Positions 1-12,369 of a stretch of DNA of 64,000 bases are shown piece after piece; positions within the stretch are counted from its first letter, which is position 1; each line of letters opens with the position of its first letter. The notes below the pieces were generated by a model, which had not been told where the DNA came from, did not search any database, and saw only the letters and a program-made list of their open reading frames with translations. The position numbers were made by a program, and so were the translations under genes. The DNA is from Epiperipatus broadwayi (taxonomy: Eukaryota; Onychophora; Udeonychophora; Euonychophora; Peripatidae): positions 1,083,349 to 1,147,348 of the forward strand of contig JAQFVV010000252.1 in the NCBI GenBank assembly GCA_028023455.1, given 5' to 3'.

Positions 1-700
1 ACCCTTCACCAATCCAAGGTCACTTAAAATTTCAAAACTCTAGAAACAACAAAGGTTACTCCACCTATTGCATTGGCTTAATTAGTTACAAAATATGCAA
101 AAATCTTTATCTCTTCAAAAAGAAAGAAAAAATCATTTTGTCTTTTAAAAAAATATTAAATTGAACTAAGAATAAAATCCTTACATAAGTAACAAAATAA
201 AATAAAAATTATTATTTTAACAAATAAAATATTTAATAGTGTATTTGTTGTTTGATAATCCACTGGTCCAGTAATCTATTAATTTATTTAAAATGTAAAC
301 TAAGCTGGTTATTCGAGCTATTGGTTATGAAATCAAATATTGTGCTGTGAGACATGACATTTGGTGGTTTACTGAAGTTCATGAAATGAAAATGAAGCTG
401 AAAGATGGCACAAGCATACATGAACATCCATAAATACTGTACTACATGTACTAAAACAATCTGACTAAAAGGAAAGTTTCTATGATGATGAGTCAAACAT
501 ATTGCACTATTTACACTATGGATTGAAACATTAAAAGTAAATAAACCAGGAAATTACCAAAACAAATATCAGTACTCTTCTGCAGACAAATAAAACAAAC
601 TTGGATCAACTTAAACTAAACTGACAATTTCTGTAACAAGCGACCCCCCCCCTTTCTAACATTAATTACTCACTAAAGAAAAATATTAAACTTCCAAAAC
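1..700 (-). repeat. Fragment of LTR family D
   Basis: The reverse complement of this stretch aligns over most of its length with about 53570-54270, with many substitutions and small indels. Shared landmarks include the gtgagtaattaatg motif followed by a G-rich run, and a conserved ending near the left edge of the window. The copy runs off the window at base 1 and fades near 700. It is non-coding; the ORFs inside it are not conserved in the other copy. Confidence 0.75.
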
Positions 701-706
701 TTAAAA

Positions 707-955
707 TATCTCTGCTTGGCTTTGGGTTGGTATTTTTAGATCTAGTGTCTGAACCTACCCTAGCACCTCTCTGAGGAGTTCCAAAGCCCAAAACCATGGT
801 CAGGGATTTGGGGTCCTAACAGAGATATTTTATTTTAAGTGCTGGATCTGGCTAAGCATTTATCATAAAGCTTGTAGAGGAATTGGAAATCCTCATTGTT
901 TATAACTTACAAGCTTAAGAGAATAGAGTCATGTGATCTATGACTCTTATTTTGA
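707..955 (+). repeat. Hammerhead family 1, degenerate copy A
   Basis: Repeats at 2935-3235 and, more loosely, at 59599-59800. It contains a decayed hammerhead at about 766-810: CTGAGGA (771-777) satisfies the CUGANGA box and a GTC is at 799-801, but the GAAA box has become CAAAA and stem II no longer forms. It lies just beside the partial LTR A copy that starts at 1018. Confidence 0.7.
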
Positions 956-1017
956 CTATTTATAGTCTCTGCCTTAAGTCTTATGCAATGTTATATTGCT
1001 AAGACTACTAATATATT

Positions 1018-1945
1018 ATAATGATTGGAGAGATGATCGAAGCTTGCAGTCTTACTGTATCTGCACTACAAGGGCACCATCTAGGCATGTGAACCTAGAA
1101 AATTTATATAGTAGGCAGATATGCACTGTTAAAATAAAAAAAATTTGTATATATATTTTATTCTGACCATTAGCCTAATGTCACTAGCTCAGTGGAACAG
1201 CAGAGATTTATATTTTATAAATTCTTATCTAAGAATATTTCAATATTAAAAAAAGAATAAAATAAGCCACTGCCAGTAATTATACACACACAAACATTTA
1301 TTAACGCACATAGAAATTTTGAATTATTTTAGCATTACTTTTACTTTATAATTTAACTTGATCTTAGAATTTAATTTACATTTTAACTTTTATAAGTTCG
1401 CACAGATGAGTTGAATATTTTATTAAAGTGTCAAGTATGAATAGACTACATAGATCACATTTGAAAAGAAAATATTTTATCCCTGATTTAACCTTAGGCC
1501 AAAAGTTCGCAGTCAAAACCAATGCCAATCTATCTGATATATCAATGTATTCAATGTAGCATGAATACGACAGTACCAAAATGACATACTGTCAGGAATG
1601 TACATCTGAACAGCATGGTTAATAGACAACATTGACTCTCAACCAAATAGGAATGCTACATCTATTGGTAAGAAGAACAATAAACAAAAAACTCTATAGA
1701 AAGGGACTGTGTTTTCCATCTTACTATCCCTTCCATATGCAAAAAGGGGGGGTGCGGCATATAAATCGATCCTGCAAGTAGCGAATCTCATACTACATCT
1801 ACTAATTACACCAATATATCCAATCCATTGACTCAATTTAACTATGAAACAAATAACCTAAGATTACCCTCCCTTAAACTAACATATATAATTTTACAAA
1901 TCTATGCAGACATTCATGCCCAACTTAAATTTAACATTTATTAAA
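1018..1945 (-). repeat. Truncated LTR of family A
   Basis: The reverse complement matches the distal 900 bp or so of the two LTRs of element A (about 28890-29802 and 31550-32457), including the tgcctagatgg block near the LTR end and the aagggagggtaatcttagg block. It is clearly more diverged than those two are from each other, so it is an older insertion. The proximal half of the LTR, including the promoter, is absent. The small ORFs it holds are broken versions of the ORF in the intact LTRs. Confidence 0.8.
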
Positions 1946-2934
1946 AGTTGTTAAACAAAAAAAAAATCATAATAAAAACTTAAAAGAACAAAAAAAAATT
2001 AAATGGAAATGATTTTAAAAAATACATCAAATGACATTATTAATATTAATTTACATTGGTTAGATAAGATTCTATTGCTATCATTTAAATACTGGGAAAG
2101 TTTATATTTTAGAGTTCTTATTGTTTTCAAATTAATTAATGTTCATTAGATTTCATAAAGTTCTTACAGTTTTAGAAATGTTCATTAGTTATATAGTTCT
2201 TCCTGTTTTAGGAAAGTTCATCCTTTACAGTTGCTTGTAATTTAGAATCCAGCATTAAATCCCCCGATGATCCTGTAGTCCGCAATATAGGAAAAGTGAT
2301 GTTTCATCCTTTTTTTATAACAATTGAAGGAATTGAAAGTGCATCTTTCAATCCCTTTACCTCCAGCTCTCTGACTTAACATATCTCTGTCTTCTCTTAA
2401 ATTTTCTTCACTCACTAAAAATTTATTATCAAACTTTTTCTTTTATATGTAAACTTTCGGATCCAATGAACATTACGTCATCAATGATGATGATCCTTCC
2501 ATTGAGGTCCGATTCCCTGATGGATTTCTTTCATTGGCCATTCTGTTCCTCTTGTTTTTTCTCTCCTATCTGACCTTTGCTTATGCATTTTGAAATGCCC
2601 AAGGGCTAGTTTACTTTTACTAATTAAAATAATCATTTCCATTTTATACAATAGAATTAATTAAATTATTTTGCAAACTTAAAGATATATTTTTATCTCT
2701 AAATCTTTTTAAGTTTTTGCTTTTAAAATCCTTTTTTCTTTTTAATAAAGTTTTATTTTAATAATTTTTTTTCATCTGTGTGATTTTATATATATATATG
2801 AGTTTAAGATAGAATTAATTTTCAATTTTTATGTCTTAAAAAAAAAGTTTTTAAATGCGAACTTTTCAATGTCTCAATTTTTTAAAAAAATAATGTAATG
2901 GCATATGTGCCTGTTATAATATGGTATGGCTGAA
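1946..2934. other. AT-rich interval, no gene supported
   Basis: No conserved repeat or RNA gene was recognised. Within it, about 2440-2600 is less AT-rich and reads on the + strand as a short open segment ending at TGA (2591-2593), with a hydrophobic C-terminal stretch of about 20 residues. There is no start codon or clear splice acceptor, so it is only noted. Confidence 0.5.
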
Positions 2935-3235
2935 AATCTATCAGCCCCATATGTAGGTGTCTGAAAATTTCAGATTTTCCACTCAATAGATAACTTTTAG
3001 ATAGTTGCTTGGCTTTGGGTTGGTATTTTTAGATCTAGTGTCTGAACCTACCCTGGCCTCTTTCTGAGGAGTGCCAAATGGTTAGGGGTTTGGGGGGTTC
3101 CTGACAGAGATATTTTAAGTGCTGGCTCTGGCTAAGCATTTATCATAAAGCTTGTTGAGGAATTGGCAATCCTCATTGTTTATAACTTACAAGCTTAAGA
3201 GAAAATGGTCATGTGATCTATGTCTCTTATTTTGA
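2935..3235 (+). repeat. Hammerhead family 1, degenerate copy B
   Basis: Close match to 707-955 over the tgcttggctttgggttgg to aagcttaagagaa region, and to 59599-59800 at its left end (tgtctgaaaatttcagatttt). The ribozyme region has CTGAGGA at about 3064-3070, but the GAAA box and a proper stem II are missing through deletion. It is a dead copy. Confidence 0.7.
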
Positions 3236-4669
3236 TTTTATTTACTTATTTAACCATCTATATCATTTCAATCATTATTTTGTATATCATAACAATAATT
3301 ACATTTCATTTTATATATGAACAATTTAAAAAAATTATTGATAAATTAATCTTTTATTTAAAAAAAAATCCATATTTTCTCTGTTGTCTGATTGGTGAAT
3401 GTATGAATGTTTGCATCACATGTTAAATTTATAACCACTGCATTAATGCAAAAAAATAAGTCTGCTTGGAAAAAAATCAAAACATGTACTTTTAATTACA
3501 GAGGTATAGTATTTAAATCAGGAAGAAAATGTGATTACAGTAAATAAGATCATGATTCAAATATGATATTTAAGGGGGGTGTAGATGCTATAGTAGTGTA
3601 TTTACATTTAGTTTTGGTTAGGATATAATTGAAGTCAAAATGAAGGCCTTCTCAGGCATCTATATTTCTCATGTTTAATATATAATATAAAAACTTTTGT
3701 TTAATTTGCATTAAATTTTTAAAAAAATACTGTTAAAGCAACCAATTAAAAAAACCATGATCAATTTAAAAGCCTGGGTTCATTTGGTTACAATTTTTTT
3801 AAATAAAATATTTTTTAAAAAAAAGTGAAATAGAAGCTTTTTTTTCCAATATTTCTCAAAGTTCTTGCGATCATCTTTATAATGCATTTAATTACTTCGA
3901 TGTATTTATTCTTTTCTTTTGCTGTCTCTTTATTCAAAGTCAGTCTAAATAGTAGCTCTTGAGACATTTTTCGTTACAAAAAAATTATCTTCATGTGTAA
4001 TTTTTTTTTTAAAGAAAAAAAACAAATAGATAGAAGAATATCTAAAAATAAAGACTGGAAATTTAATTAGTCGTTTGCAACAGGTGCCCTCCATACGCAT
4101 GCGCACAATGCCATTATCTTCATTTTTATCCATTATCAATCTAATGTAAAATAAAGGTCTCTCAATGTTTAATATAGCTTCTCTAATTCATAGTATTTTT
4201 TCTTCATAAACATCAACAAATTTCTTTATTTTATCCATTCATTTTACATGTCGTTTCCTTATAAGTTATGTATAATCTCTTAGAAATTTTTATTTTTTAA
4301 TTTTAACTGGCCATCTATTATGATATCTTCTAGAAATATGTTCAATTCAACTCCATTTCAGTCTCCTAATTCTTTCAATGATTACCAATGATATTTATCT
4401 ATTCTCTACTAGTATATTTTATTTTTGACTCCCTATTATTCCTACATACACTTCTTCAAACTTCATTGAGTGCTAAAACCATTGTATCGGGATTTTTTTG
4501 TAAATAAGAACCACTAAAGAACAGGTAGTAAAAGTCCTTTCTTTTTTCAAATAAATAAACATTTTTCTTTTAATATGAAGTTATTCCCATCAAACGAGCA
4601 ATGCTCCATTCAAGATTTATTCTAAAATTAATTCCATCCTATGTATTTCCACCTGTATTAATAATCTGA
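3236..4669. other. AT-rich interval, no gene supported
   Basis: It holds one copy of a short AT-rich unit at about 3690-3760 that also occurs three times in 60110-60770. Otherwise only homopolymer-rich sequence and short open frames with no family resemblance. Confidence 0.5.
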
Positions 4670-4716
4670 TTATACACACACAAACACACATATATGTATA
4701 TATATATATATATATT
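4670..4716. repeat. (AC)n-(AT)n microsatellite
   Basis: Compound dinucleotide tract: acacacac, a short interruption, then (ta)n. Confidence 0.9.
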
Positions 4717-6253
4717 CGATTGTAAACAATCAAAAGTACTTCCAGTAAAGAATATATTTATTAAAATTTGGATACTGTGTTAAATAGATTTATTTGAATT
4801 ATTATATTATTTAAAAATACAGACATTTAATAGTAATAGTTATATATATATATATATTAATATAATATAATTTTTGAAATTAGCTGATTGATTCAGGAAT
4901 TTTAATTATAGACTTCTATATTTTGGAATAAAAATGCATTATTACTGGTAATGAAATACCTAACACATTTGAATAAAATCTGGGATGTAAAACAAAAATG
5001 TATTTAAACTTCCAATTTATTTTACATTTTTATAAAAACTATCTTGGGAAAAATTTGTGCAAAAAAGATCACCTTGTTTATAGTTATAAAATATTATCTA
5101 AATATTGTACATGGGTAAATTTTACATTATGGTACAATCTAAGTAATTTTTAAATTAATAATACACTTAGCTTAACCCCAGGCAGAGAGCTTAAGTGTTT
5201 TCCCAAAATGTAACTTAAATCAAAAATCTCATACACTTATTTGACTATAAAAATAATTTATTCTAAATTCAAAATATGTAATAAATGTTTTCAAATCCAA
5301 TTTTAAAATAGAACTTAACATTGAAAAAGTGACAATTAATGGATAATATTTTACTAAGTACCTATCTGTAAATATAATATATAATAAAAATGTTTTAGTT
5401 GCTGTAATTCTTTTAGGTAATGATTTTTTTAATTTATAGATCATGTTTTGAGTTTCAGTGTCAGACAATATTGATAATTTATGATTCATTAAATTTAAAT
5501 GTATCATCAACACAAAAAAATTAAGCAACATATTGCATCTTTTCAATTATTTTTTTTTGGGGGGAGGGGACTTTGTTCTTCATCATGTGTTTTTTTTTAT
5601 TATTTATAATAATTTAATTAATAAAGTTGAAAATTTTTGTAATATTACTCAATTGTTTTTTTTTTTTAAAAAAAATAAATGGTCCTTCTTTTTTAAAAAA
5701 TAAATAAATTCAATCTTAATTAAATAAAAGTTCAATCAAAAATATAGTGCACAATTGATTCAATTAGATTAAATCCTTTTTTAAGTCAAAACCGTTTGTG
5801 CTTAGAGTGTTGTATTGTCTGGGAAAAGTTAAGACTTTTATATATGTAAAAATAATAATTATATTATGTAAAAATTGTTTTGAGGTTATACATTTTGAGA
5901 TTTATTATTAATTCACTTTGTTCTTGTATATAATAAAGTTGGTTTTAACTAATGTACTGAATGAGTTTGTCTGAAATACTATTACTGATGAATTATAAGA
6001 ATACTGACTTAAAATTAAATAAGAAAAGATATTTTCAACTTATATTTAGCTTTTGGTCATATAAAGTTGATGATTAATTACATAATGCATGAAATATTTT
6101 TTCTCTTTTTTTAGTCAAAATATTTTAGATTTATGATGACAGCACTTTTTACTGGGGCAGAATTAGTGTTTAAATAAATATTAAGTAAAATTAAGGAATG
6201 AATATATTAAGCATCACATGATCACATTCCCTATACTAGAACCTTAATTGTTG
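4717..6253. other. AT-rich interval, no gene supported
   Basis: Contains a (ta)n tract near 4841-4857 and poly-T/poly-A runs around 5550-5700. A 105-codon minus-strand open frame at 5229-5546 is AT-rich and shows no family features. Confidence 0.5.
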
Positions 6254-6731
6254 ATAAACATAGCAAAACTCTCCATACAGTATTGCCACCTGTGCTAAAC
6301 AGAGTAATCAATGGATGCCAGAAGGTTTAATACCAATCCTGCCTAATAGGAAAGTGGTGGCTATGGTTGTAAAAGAACCAAAGACACCAAAATGTATGGG
6401 TGCTGAACTGAGTTCAGACTCATATGACTATATAAGCTATTGAGCTTAGATTGAAAATATTTTTTGTGTTTTCAATTTTATTCTCATAGTTTTGTAGTTA
6501 AGTAGAGTTAAAAGGTGTTTGCTGGAGGGTTGCATTAGATCCTAAGATCTAGATGCAGTGCTCTCAGATCCAAAGCTCCTCACTGACGAAGGCCACAAGC
6601 CAGAAACTAGTCTGGGGATATTGGATGAGTAGGCATTAGATAGGGATTTTATGCACAAGCCTTTTGGCATCCATTGATTACTCTGTTTAGCACAGGTGGC
6701 AATACTGTATGGAGAGTTTTGCTCTGTTTAT
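6254..6731 (+). mobile_element. Hammerhead family 2 element with terminal inverted repeats
   Basis: A 478-bp unit whose ends, 6254-6320 and 6665-6731, are 67-bp inverted repeats with one mismatch by eye. The interior is mostly not palindromic. The right-hand 200 bp holds a hammerhead ribozyme (separate entry). The arms and interior match the larger palindrome at 18819-19408. Inverted terminal copies around a hammerhead are known for Penelope-like elements, whose pseudo-LTRs can be inverted; assignment to that group is inference, since no reverse transcriptase or GIY-YIG domain is present. Confidence 0.75.
6577..6618 (+). ncRNA. Hammerhead ribozyme, minimal stem III
   Basis: Stem I pairs TCCTCA (6577-6582) with TGGGGA (6613-6618), including one G-U pair. 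The CUGANGA box is CTGACGA at 6583-6589. Stem II is GGC/GCC (6591-6593 with 6599-6601) with loop CACAA and an A-A mismatch at the 10.1-11.1 position. G12 A13 A14 are 6603-6605. Stem III is only two pairs (A6606-T6611 and C6607-G6610) around a two-base loop. The cleavage triplet is GTC, with the cut after C6612. All conserved core bases are present. Hammerheads with a one- or two-pair stem III are characteristic of Penelope-like elements and animal retrozymes and usually work best as dimers. The mismatch in stem II may lower activity. Confidence 0.75.
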
Positions 6732-8129
6732 AATGAATATATTTTTGAATGTACACATTTCAAATTTACGAATGGATTTTGTTGAGGGAAAAAACAAAGT
6801 TTATTTTATATTATATATTGTATTAAATGAAGTTTATGTCTTGTTTGGTTTTGCCATTTATGATAGAAGTTTTATCTTTATCACAAATTTCAGTATAGAC
6901 TATCTTGCAAAGATGTTGCATAAAATAGATAAAAACAGTAATCATATTTTAACTACTTTGTATTGCATATTATTATTGAACAATATACTAAGTAAACAAA
7001 ATATATTTTTAATTACAGTACATAAGAAGAAACTATGAATTATTCTGTACTTCATTTCTTTTTTTGTAGTAAATGTTGCCATTTTATTTTATGTCAATGG
7101 CTTTACTTTCTTAATGTTTGTCATATAAAATGGCTGCCATTTTATTTAAATGTCAGGTATTTTTTTTTTTTAAAATATTGTTTTTTAAGGTCATTATAGC
7201 AAATTAGTGATTGTTAATCAAAATTGTCTGCCTAAATTAATGATGATCATTTAGGATAATCTTTTTGTAAAAGTTCTTTAAAAATAAAATTGTATATAGT
7301 TTATAGAATAATGAAAATATATAAACAACTCTGGAAAAATGTCAACTTCAACTACCTCAGATGAAACATTATTTGGTTATCATATTGCATGGAAAAAATT
7401 TACAAATTACTCTGTAGTATGAATATATTTCATGAAAATTTTAAAATGTGTATTACAATAATAGTAAATGAATGTAGAAAAAAAAAACTGAAGTTTCAAT
7501 TAAAAATTAAAAACATTTTGTTATTGTTGTTTTAAGCATTGTTACATTCCAAAGTCATTTACAAATTATTTTGGTTCATCTTGTCACTTTTATCTATTTA
7601 TTTAATTATAGCTAGAAAATTGTATTTCAATTTTATTCAATAATATATATTTATCATAATAAGCAGTCATTCATAAATAAATACAGTCATTCTTATTTTT
7701 AAAAAAAAATAGAAAAGAGACAGGAGAAATGTCTTCTAAAAATGAGTTTGTAATGATTGTATAAACCAATATTTCCACATATAAAACATGCTGGCTTATT
7801 TTTCTGTTTACTTGATATTTTACGTTTTTATAATTTTCTTCAACAGAAAACTTATTCTTCTAAAAATATTTCTACACTTATGTTTAATTATAGTTCTCTG
7901 AATTGTTCATATCCTCCCAATGGAAATAATCAATATAGCACTTCTTTACCATCTCTTTAAGTAAATCCTTATCACGCAGACAAATTCTAACTCTTCTAAC
8001 TCTCCCATGAAAACTATGTTGAAGCTCTCCATAATATGTCATTTTAGGAGTCTTGCATTGTTTATTTATTTTACATGGTCTAATCAATCAAACAATGTAA
8101 GTCTTCTAGGTATATATAATAACAATTTA
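6732..8129. other. AT-rich interval, no gene supported
   Basis: Several short open frames, including one of 109 codons at 6709-7038, run through AT-rich sequence and overlap the inverted repeat of the preceding element. None resembles a protein family or shows splice or start context. Confidence 0.45.
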
Positions 8130-8960
8130 CAGTGCTAAATATTTATATGTAATGTTTTAAGATTAACTTCTGGCAACTGCTCATATATAATTAAAGTGTC
8201 CTCCAGTGTTAGCAAATAACAATACATCCTAAACTTTACTTGTTTCCTCCTTGATCTATCAGGAGAATTGTCTACAACACCCTTGCTAGAAAGAAATAAT
8301 ATTTAATCAATCTTAAACTTATTTCTAAGTGCTTTTAACCTGATTAACATTTATATCTAGAAAGTATAAAAATTTCTTTCATTTTAAAGATACCCATGAT
8401 AATTTAAATACTAATATTATATACTAAATAAAAATATACAGTGCTAGATATTCATAATGCAATGTATTCATAATGCAATGTCTCATTGCAGCTGCTTGTA
8501 AATATTTAAAGGGTTTCCTGGTCAATACATTTTAAAAATAAAAGAGATAACTCTTTCCTCCTTCATATATCAGAAGAATTGTCTTATTCCTTTATTAGAA
8601 GGGATGAATTTTTATTAATTAGAATTTTATTTTTTAAATATTTTTAAACTTGGTTGACATATATATCTAGGTAATATAAACAATACTACATATGAATATA
8701 TAAAAATATGCATATGAATATTTAGTATTCTAAATTCTTATTTATCACATAATAATAGTATTTAAATTATCATTAGAACAGTTAAAAATGTAAGATATTT
8801 TATATTTTCCAGATATGTGTGTCAATCAGATTTAAAAAATTTAGAAATAAATTTCTAATTAAAAATTCATCCGTTCTAGCAACTGAAATAAAAACAATTA
8901 TCCAGACATATGATGAAGAAAAAAGATAAAGTGATATCTCTTTTACTTTTAAAATGCATT
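8130..8960. repeat. Three-copy local repeat (two direct, one inverted)
   Basis: Copy 1 at about 8130-8375 and copy 2 at about 8440-8695 are direct repeats (shared tttcctcctt, tcagragaattgtct and gacatatatatctagg-like blocks). The reverse complement of about 8755-8960 aligns with the same unit, sharing gatgaattttta and the final atatctgg block. Divergence is high, so this is an old family. No coding content. Confidence 0.65.
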
Positions 8961-9039
8961 CTCATTTGCTGATGATGGAAGGTGTGCTAATTACATAACA
9001 AAATCAACATGGGCATGATAATAATATTGGCATCAACAA

Positions 9040-9300
9040 GGAATTTGGGTATTTCATCATCGGATTTTCAATGGCATAGATGGTGAAAAGTTGGAGGGTG
9101 GAGTGGATTGAAGCCTATCCATTAAAGTTTATTTCTATTTGTAATATAAACCATGCACTGATTGTATATGTGTGTGTAGGAGATGATAATTTGGACCAGC
9201 TGATGAGTGCTACTTTAAGCATGAAATATATGTATTGGAGATTGTTTATCTTTTTTACACATGTGTGGCCATGTGTATTAGTTGTATGAGATATGGCAGA
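9040..9300 (-). repeat. Partial copy of palindromic family P
   Basis: Reads like the right arm of the palindrome at 27388-27717: cggattttcaatgg, ggtgaaaagttgga, cctatccattaaag, gagatgataatttggacc and the final gtctgt block all recur in the same order. Strand is given relative to the left arm of that palindrome. The 69-codon open frame here is a by-product. Confidence 0.7.
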
Positions 9301-10149
9301 TAACTGATGGTAGCTTAAAAGTCTGTATTCAATTGCCTCATAGTTACATCTAAACTCAAGTATATAAAATTATGCTTCTATTTAATCAAACGTTATAAAT
9401 AACAAAGTAGCAATAATGTTATTAATAAAGAGAATTTCATTTCAATCTGCAGTTAAAAAATATATTTCATAATAAAAATATATATTTTTGTATTATATAA
9501 ATTTAATAAAATTACAATTCCTAGAAATGAAAGTTATTTTAAAAATATAAAATAGTATATATTTGTTTTGTGTTGTACTTTTTGTATTTAGGGGATCTGT
9601 CTTGGAAAGAAAATCTTTGGTAAGTAGATTTGTAATTTAATTTTGTCTAGTAATTTAATTGTGAATTGAAATACTTAATTTACTACATGATTAGCTTAGC
9701 TTTTAACATTTGATATTATATTATATGAGCTTATTATCAGAAAAAGGATTGAATAGTAAAATTTCACAAATTACAAGTAAAAAAGAAAATTATATATTCA
9801 GTAAAATAAAAAATAAAATATTGGATGTGTGTGGGCACATTAGAAGTTATTGTTGTTGTTTTTGTTATAGCTCAACTCATGAACCATGGTTATTATTAAA
9901 TTAAAACTGTAGCATTAATGGTTATATAGCACTTTATGAGACGTGTGTATTTGTGCATGAAAAATATTGTTCTTTTGCAGTCATATAATCTGTACAGTTT
10001 TTTAGAACTCTAAATTATTTAAACAATTTTAAGGATTTAAATCCATTTATTTGAAATAGGTAAAACTAAATAACAAAAATATGGTACAGTATTGTTAATT
10101 AAAATTAGTATTCAATGTGTTATGTAGAAATAAAGTTAATCTTGTATTT
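9301..10149. other. AT-rich interval, no gene supported
   Basis: No repeat or protein similarity recognised. Confidence 0.45.
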
Positions 10150-10220
10150 TTGTCATGAGCTGGATCTGCCATAGTTGAAAAAGGATTAAAAATAGAACAC
10201 ACCACTGTAACTCTGTTCCA

Positions 10221-10860
10221 GTGGTGCAGACAGTGGATATATCCATTTCCAAGCCTGACCTTACAGCAACTGAAGCAGTGAAACCTTCCACCTACCCTCT
10301 ATCAACTCCTGTTTATGAAATTGCTCCTAACTCTTTATCATCTCCCACACACTCTATGAATGGTTTAGATGAGTCTTTTGAGTCAGCATCTTCAGTAATG
10401 GAGGAGACATCTCATTTGCCTCAGTCCACAAAAAGGAAGGGAAAGGAACCGAATACAGATACCAAATCTTCTGGGAGCAAAACATGCTCCAAAAAAAAAC
10501 AGCAATAGTCTTAGCTCCTCAGACACTGAATATCCTGTCTTCCAGCAACCAGGGAAAAAGTGCAAGCCTATTCCTAAGGCAGATAGCCAAAGAAACAATT
10601 GTGACTTACATAATAAAGACCTAAGAAAACCTTTTCAAACCCCTGTTCATATTAAGGATAGTAAATTGTTGCTATCTAAGGTCTCCAAAACAACAAATGC
10701 TGAACCAAAATCCATTGATGGCTTGCATTCCAAAGAGTCAAATGAAAGGACCCTGACCAGACTATGGATTCTCAAGATTCTAATGCTGGAGTATCTTCCA
10801 TGGAAGACCTGTGATCCAGAACATCAGGGTAAAAGCTAGTATCCATCCTCTTAGCAGGAT
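10221..10860 (+). pseudogene. LINE ORF1 remnant
   Basis: An open segment from 10221 to 10508 (95 codons), rich in Ser, Thr and Pro and ending in a basic KRKGKE...KKKQQ stretch, continues after a stop and small shifts in Ser/Lys-rich sequence (SSSDTEYPVFQQP) to about 10860. Position directly before the endonuclease, low complexity and basic charge fit the RNA-binding ORF1 protein of L1/Tx1-type LINEs. I see no RRM or zinc knuckle signature, so the assignment leans on location. The protein is truncated and cannot be functional as it stands. Confidence 0.55.
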
Positions 10861-10973
10861 CAATAATTGCTGAGTGTGTGAACACATATACACTAAATGC
10901 TCATTCAATCATTTCCAAATTTCCATCACTTGTCCAATAGAAACACTATAATTTTATGTTGAAGTAATGCCAC

Positions 10974-11721
10974 ATGAAGCTCAAAATATCAGGAATTAAT
11001 ATACAGGGTCTGAATTTCCTGAATAGGGTGGATGCATTGACCAAATGGTTTAAGCAATACTCACCATATATTATGTGTCTCTTTGAGACCAAATTACACC
11101 AATTTTCAAACTCCAAAATCCTGAACCTCCTTGGCAATCTTGGCTACTTTTGTCACTAGGTTTTTCCTTCATCTGCTGGTGATGTGATGATCTTAATCTT
11201 CAATAGCAGCCCATTTGAATTCTTTAAAATTAACTATATAAACCCACATAAAGTTATTGCCATCCTATTCCACAAGGTCTTCACTTTAAACATAATACAT
11301 ACATAATGAATTGCTCATCCAACAGATCAACATCACACTTGCCTCCTGGGAGACTTCAACACCTCCTACCAGAAATTTACAGTAAATATATTATTGCCTT
11401 AATATAAGATTTATGAGTGGAGAAGGCTTCTTCCCACTGAATGCCTTCTCATTCTATACAAGGAGGTATACCTCTCTCATAGACCTCATCTACTATACTC
11501 CTGATCTACATTTTCTAATTGATCCCTCACTCCAACCTGTAGCCTTCTCTGACCACTTGGCATTATGCCCTAAACTATCTCTAAAGCTTGATGTATGCAA
11601 TTTTCCAAGACTTAGCATAACCACAAGAATCCTTCTAAAGTTCACATCACCTGAAGCCATTGTCTCTGAGGTATACATATATTTTTCACAAGATTCATAT
11701 CCTTTATCTGTCACCAGTTGA
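10974..11721 (+). pseudogene. LINE ORF2 endonuclease domain remnant
   Basis: Starts with ATG at 10974 and the fold-typical opening KLKISGINIQGLN, followed by the catalytic-Glu motif in CLFETKL, as in exonuclease-endonuclease-phosphatase domains of LINEs. After a stop at 11157 the domain continues in other frames: LLGDFN (about 11343-11360) is the Asp/Asn catalytic motif and FSDHLALC (about 11549-11572) is the catalytic Ser-Asp-His motif. The enzyme would nick genomic DNA to prime reverse transcription. Here at least two frame changes and several stops separate the motifs, so it is dead. Confidence 0.8.
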
Positions 11722-12369
11722 TGCCTGGTTTCCTTCATCCATATTTTAATGTTTCTAATATCAAACTATACTTCACATAATAAAGGGTCATCATCACTCC
11801 CAATGGAACTCGAATCACTCAAACAACAACCTAAAAAATCTTCCCCTTAATACAATCCCTGTAGAATCCATCATTAACCTGAAATCCCAATACAAAAACA
11901 GTTAATTTTGGCAGAATATCCCCACAATTGGTCCAGGGGCTGCATTAGGTGGGCTCTGGGCTATAGAGACAAGAGACCCACTTTTGTCATCTATTATTGT
12001 GAGAAATAAACTTTATTCAGGAACTAACATGCTTCTCAAAATTTTTTCATACTTCAAGGGAAAGTTCTCCACCCTTGCCCCTGACTTCAGATAGGATTCA
12101 ACTTGGGATTTTCCACTCTCTGACCATGCCATTTCAGAAGATGTTCTAGCCAAATTAACCTCGATGCCTGAAAGCACCCATCTGGGCTACATGCAATCCC
12201 CTGATTTCTCCTGGTACACTTGTTCAAATTCTCTGTTCCAATCATGTACAACTTAATTACATTTCTTCCAATGTCCAAGACTTCAGTAGACTATGGTGCC
12301 ATTCCTAAAACATTATTTTTTTCATCTTTGCTTTATGTATTCCAAATATCATTAGTTCTTGCAATATAA

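Noticed and set aside
5229-5546. 105-codon minus-strand frame
   Set aside because: Composition matches random AT-rich sequence; no start context, splice signals or homologous copy.
6709-7038. 109-codon open frame as a host gene
   Set aside because: Starts inside the inverted repeat of a mobile element and encodes AT-driven Ile/Leu/Asn-rich text with no motif.
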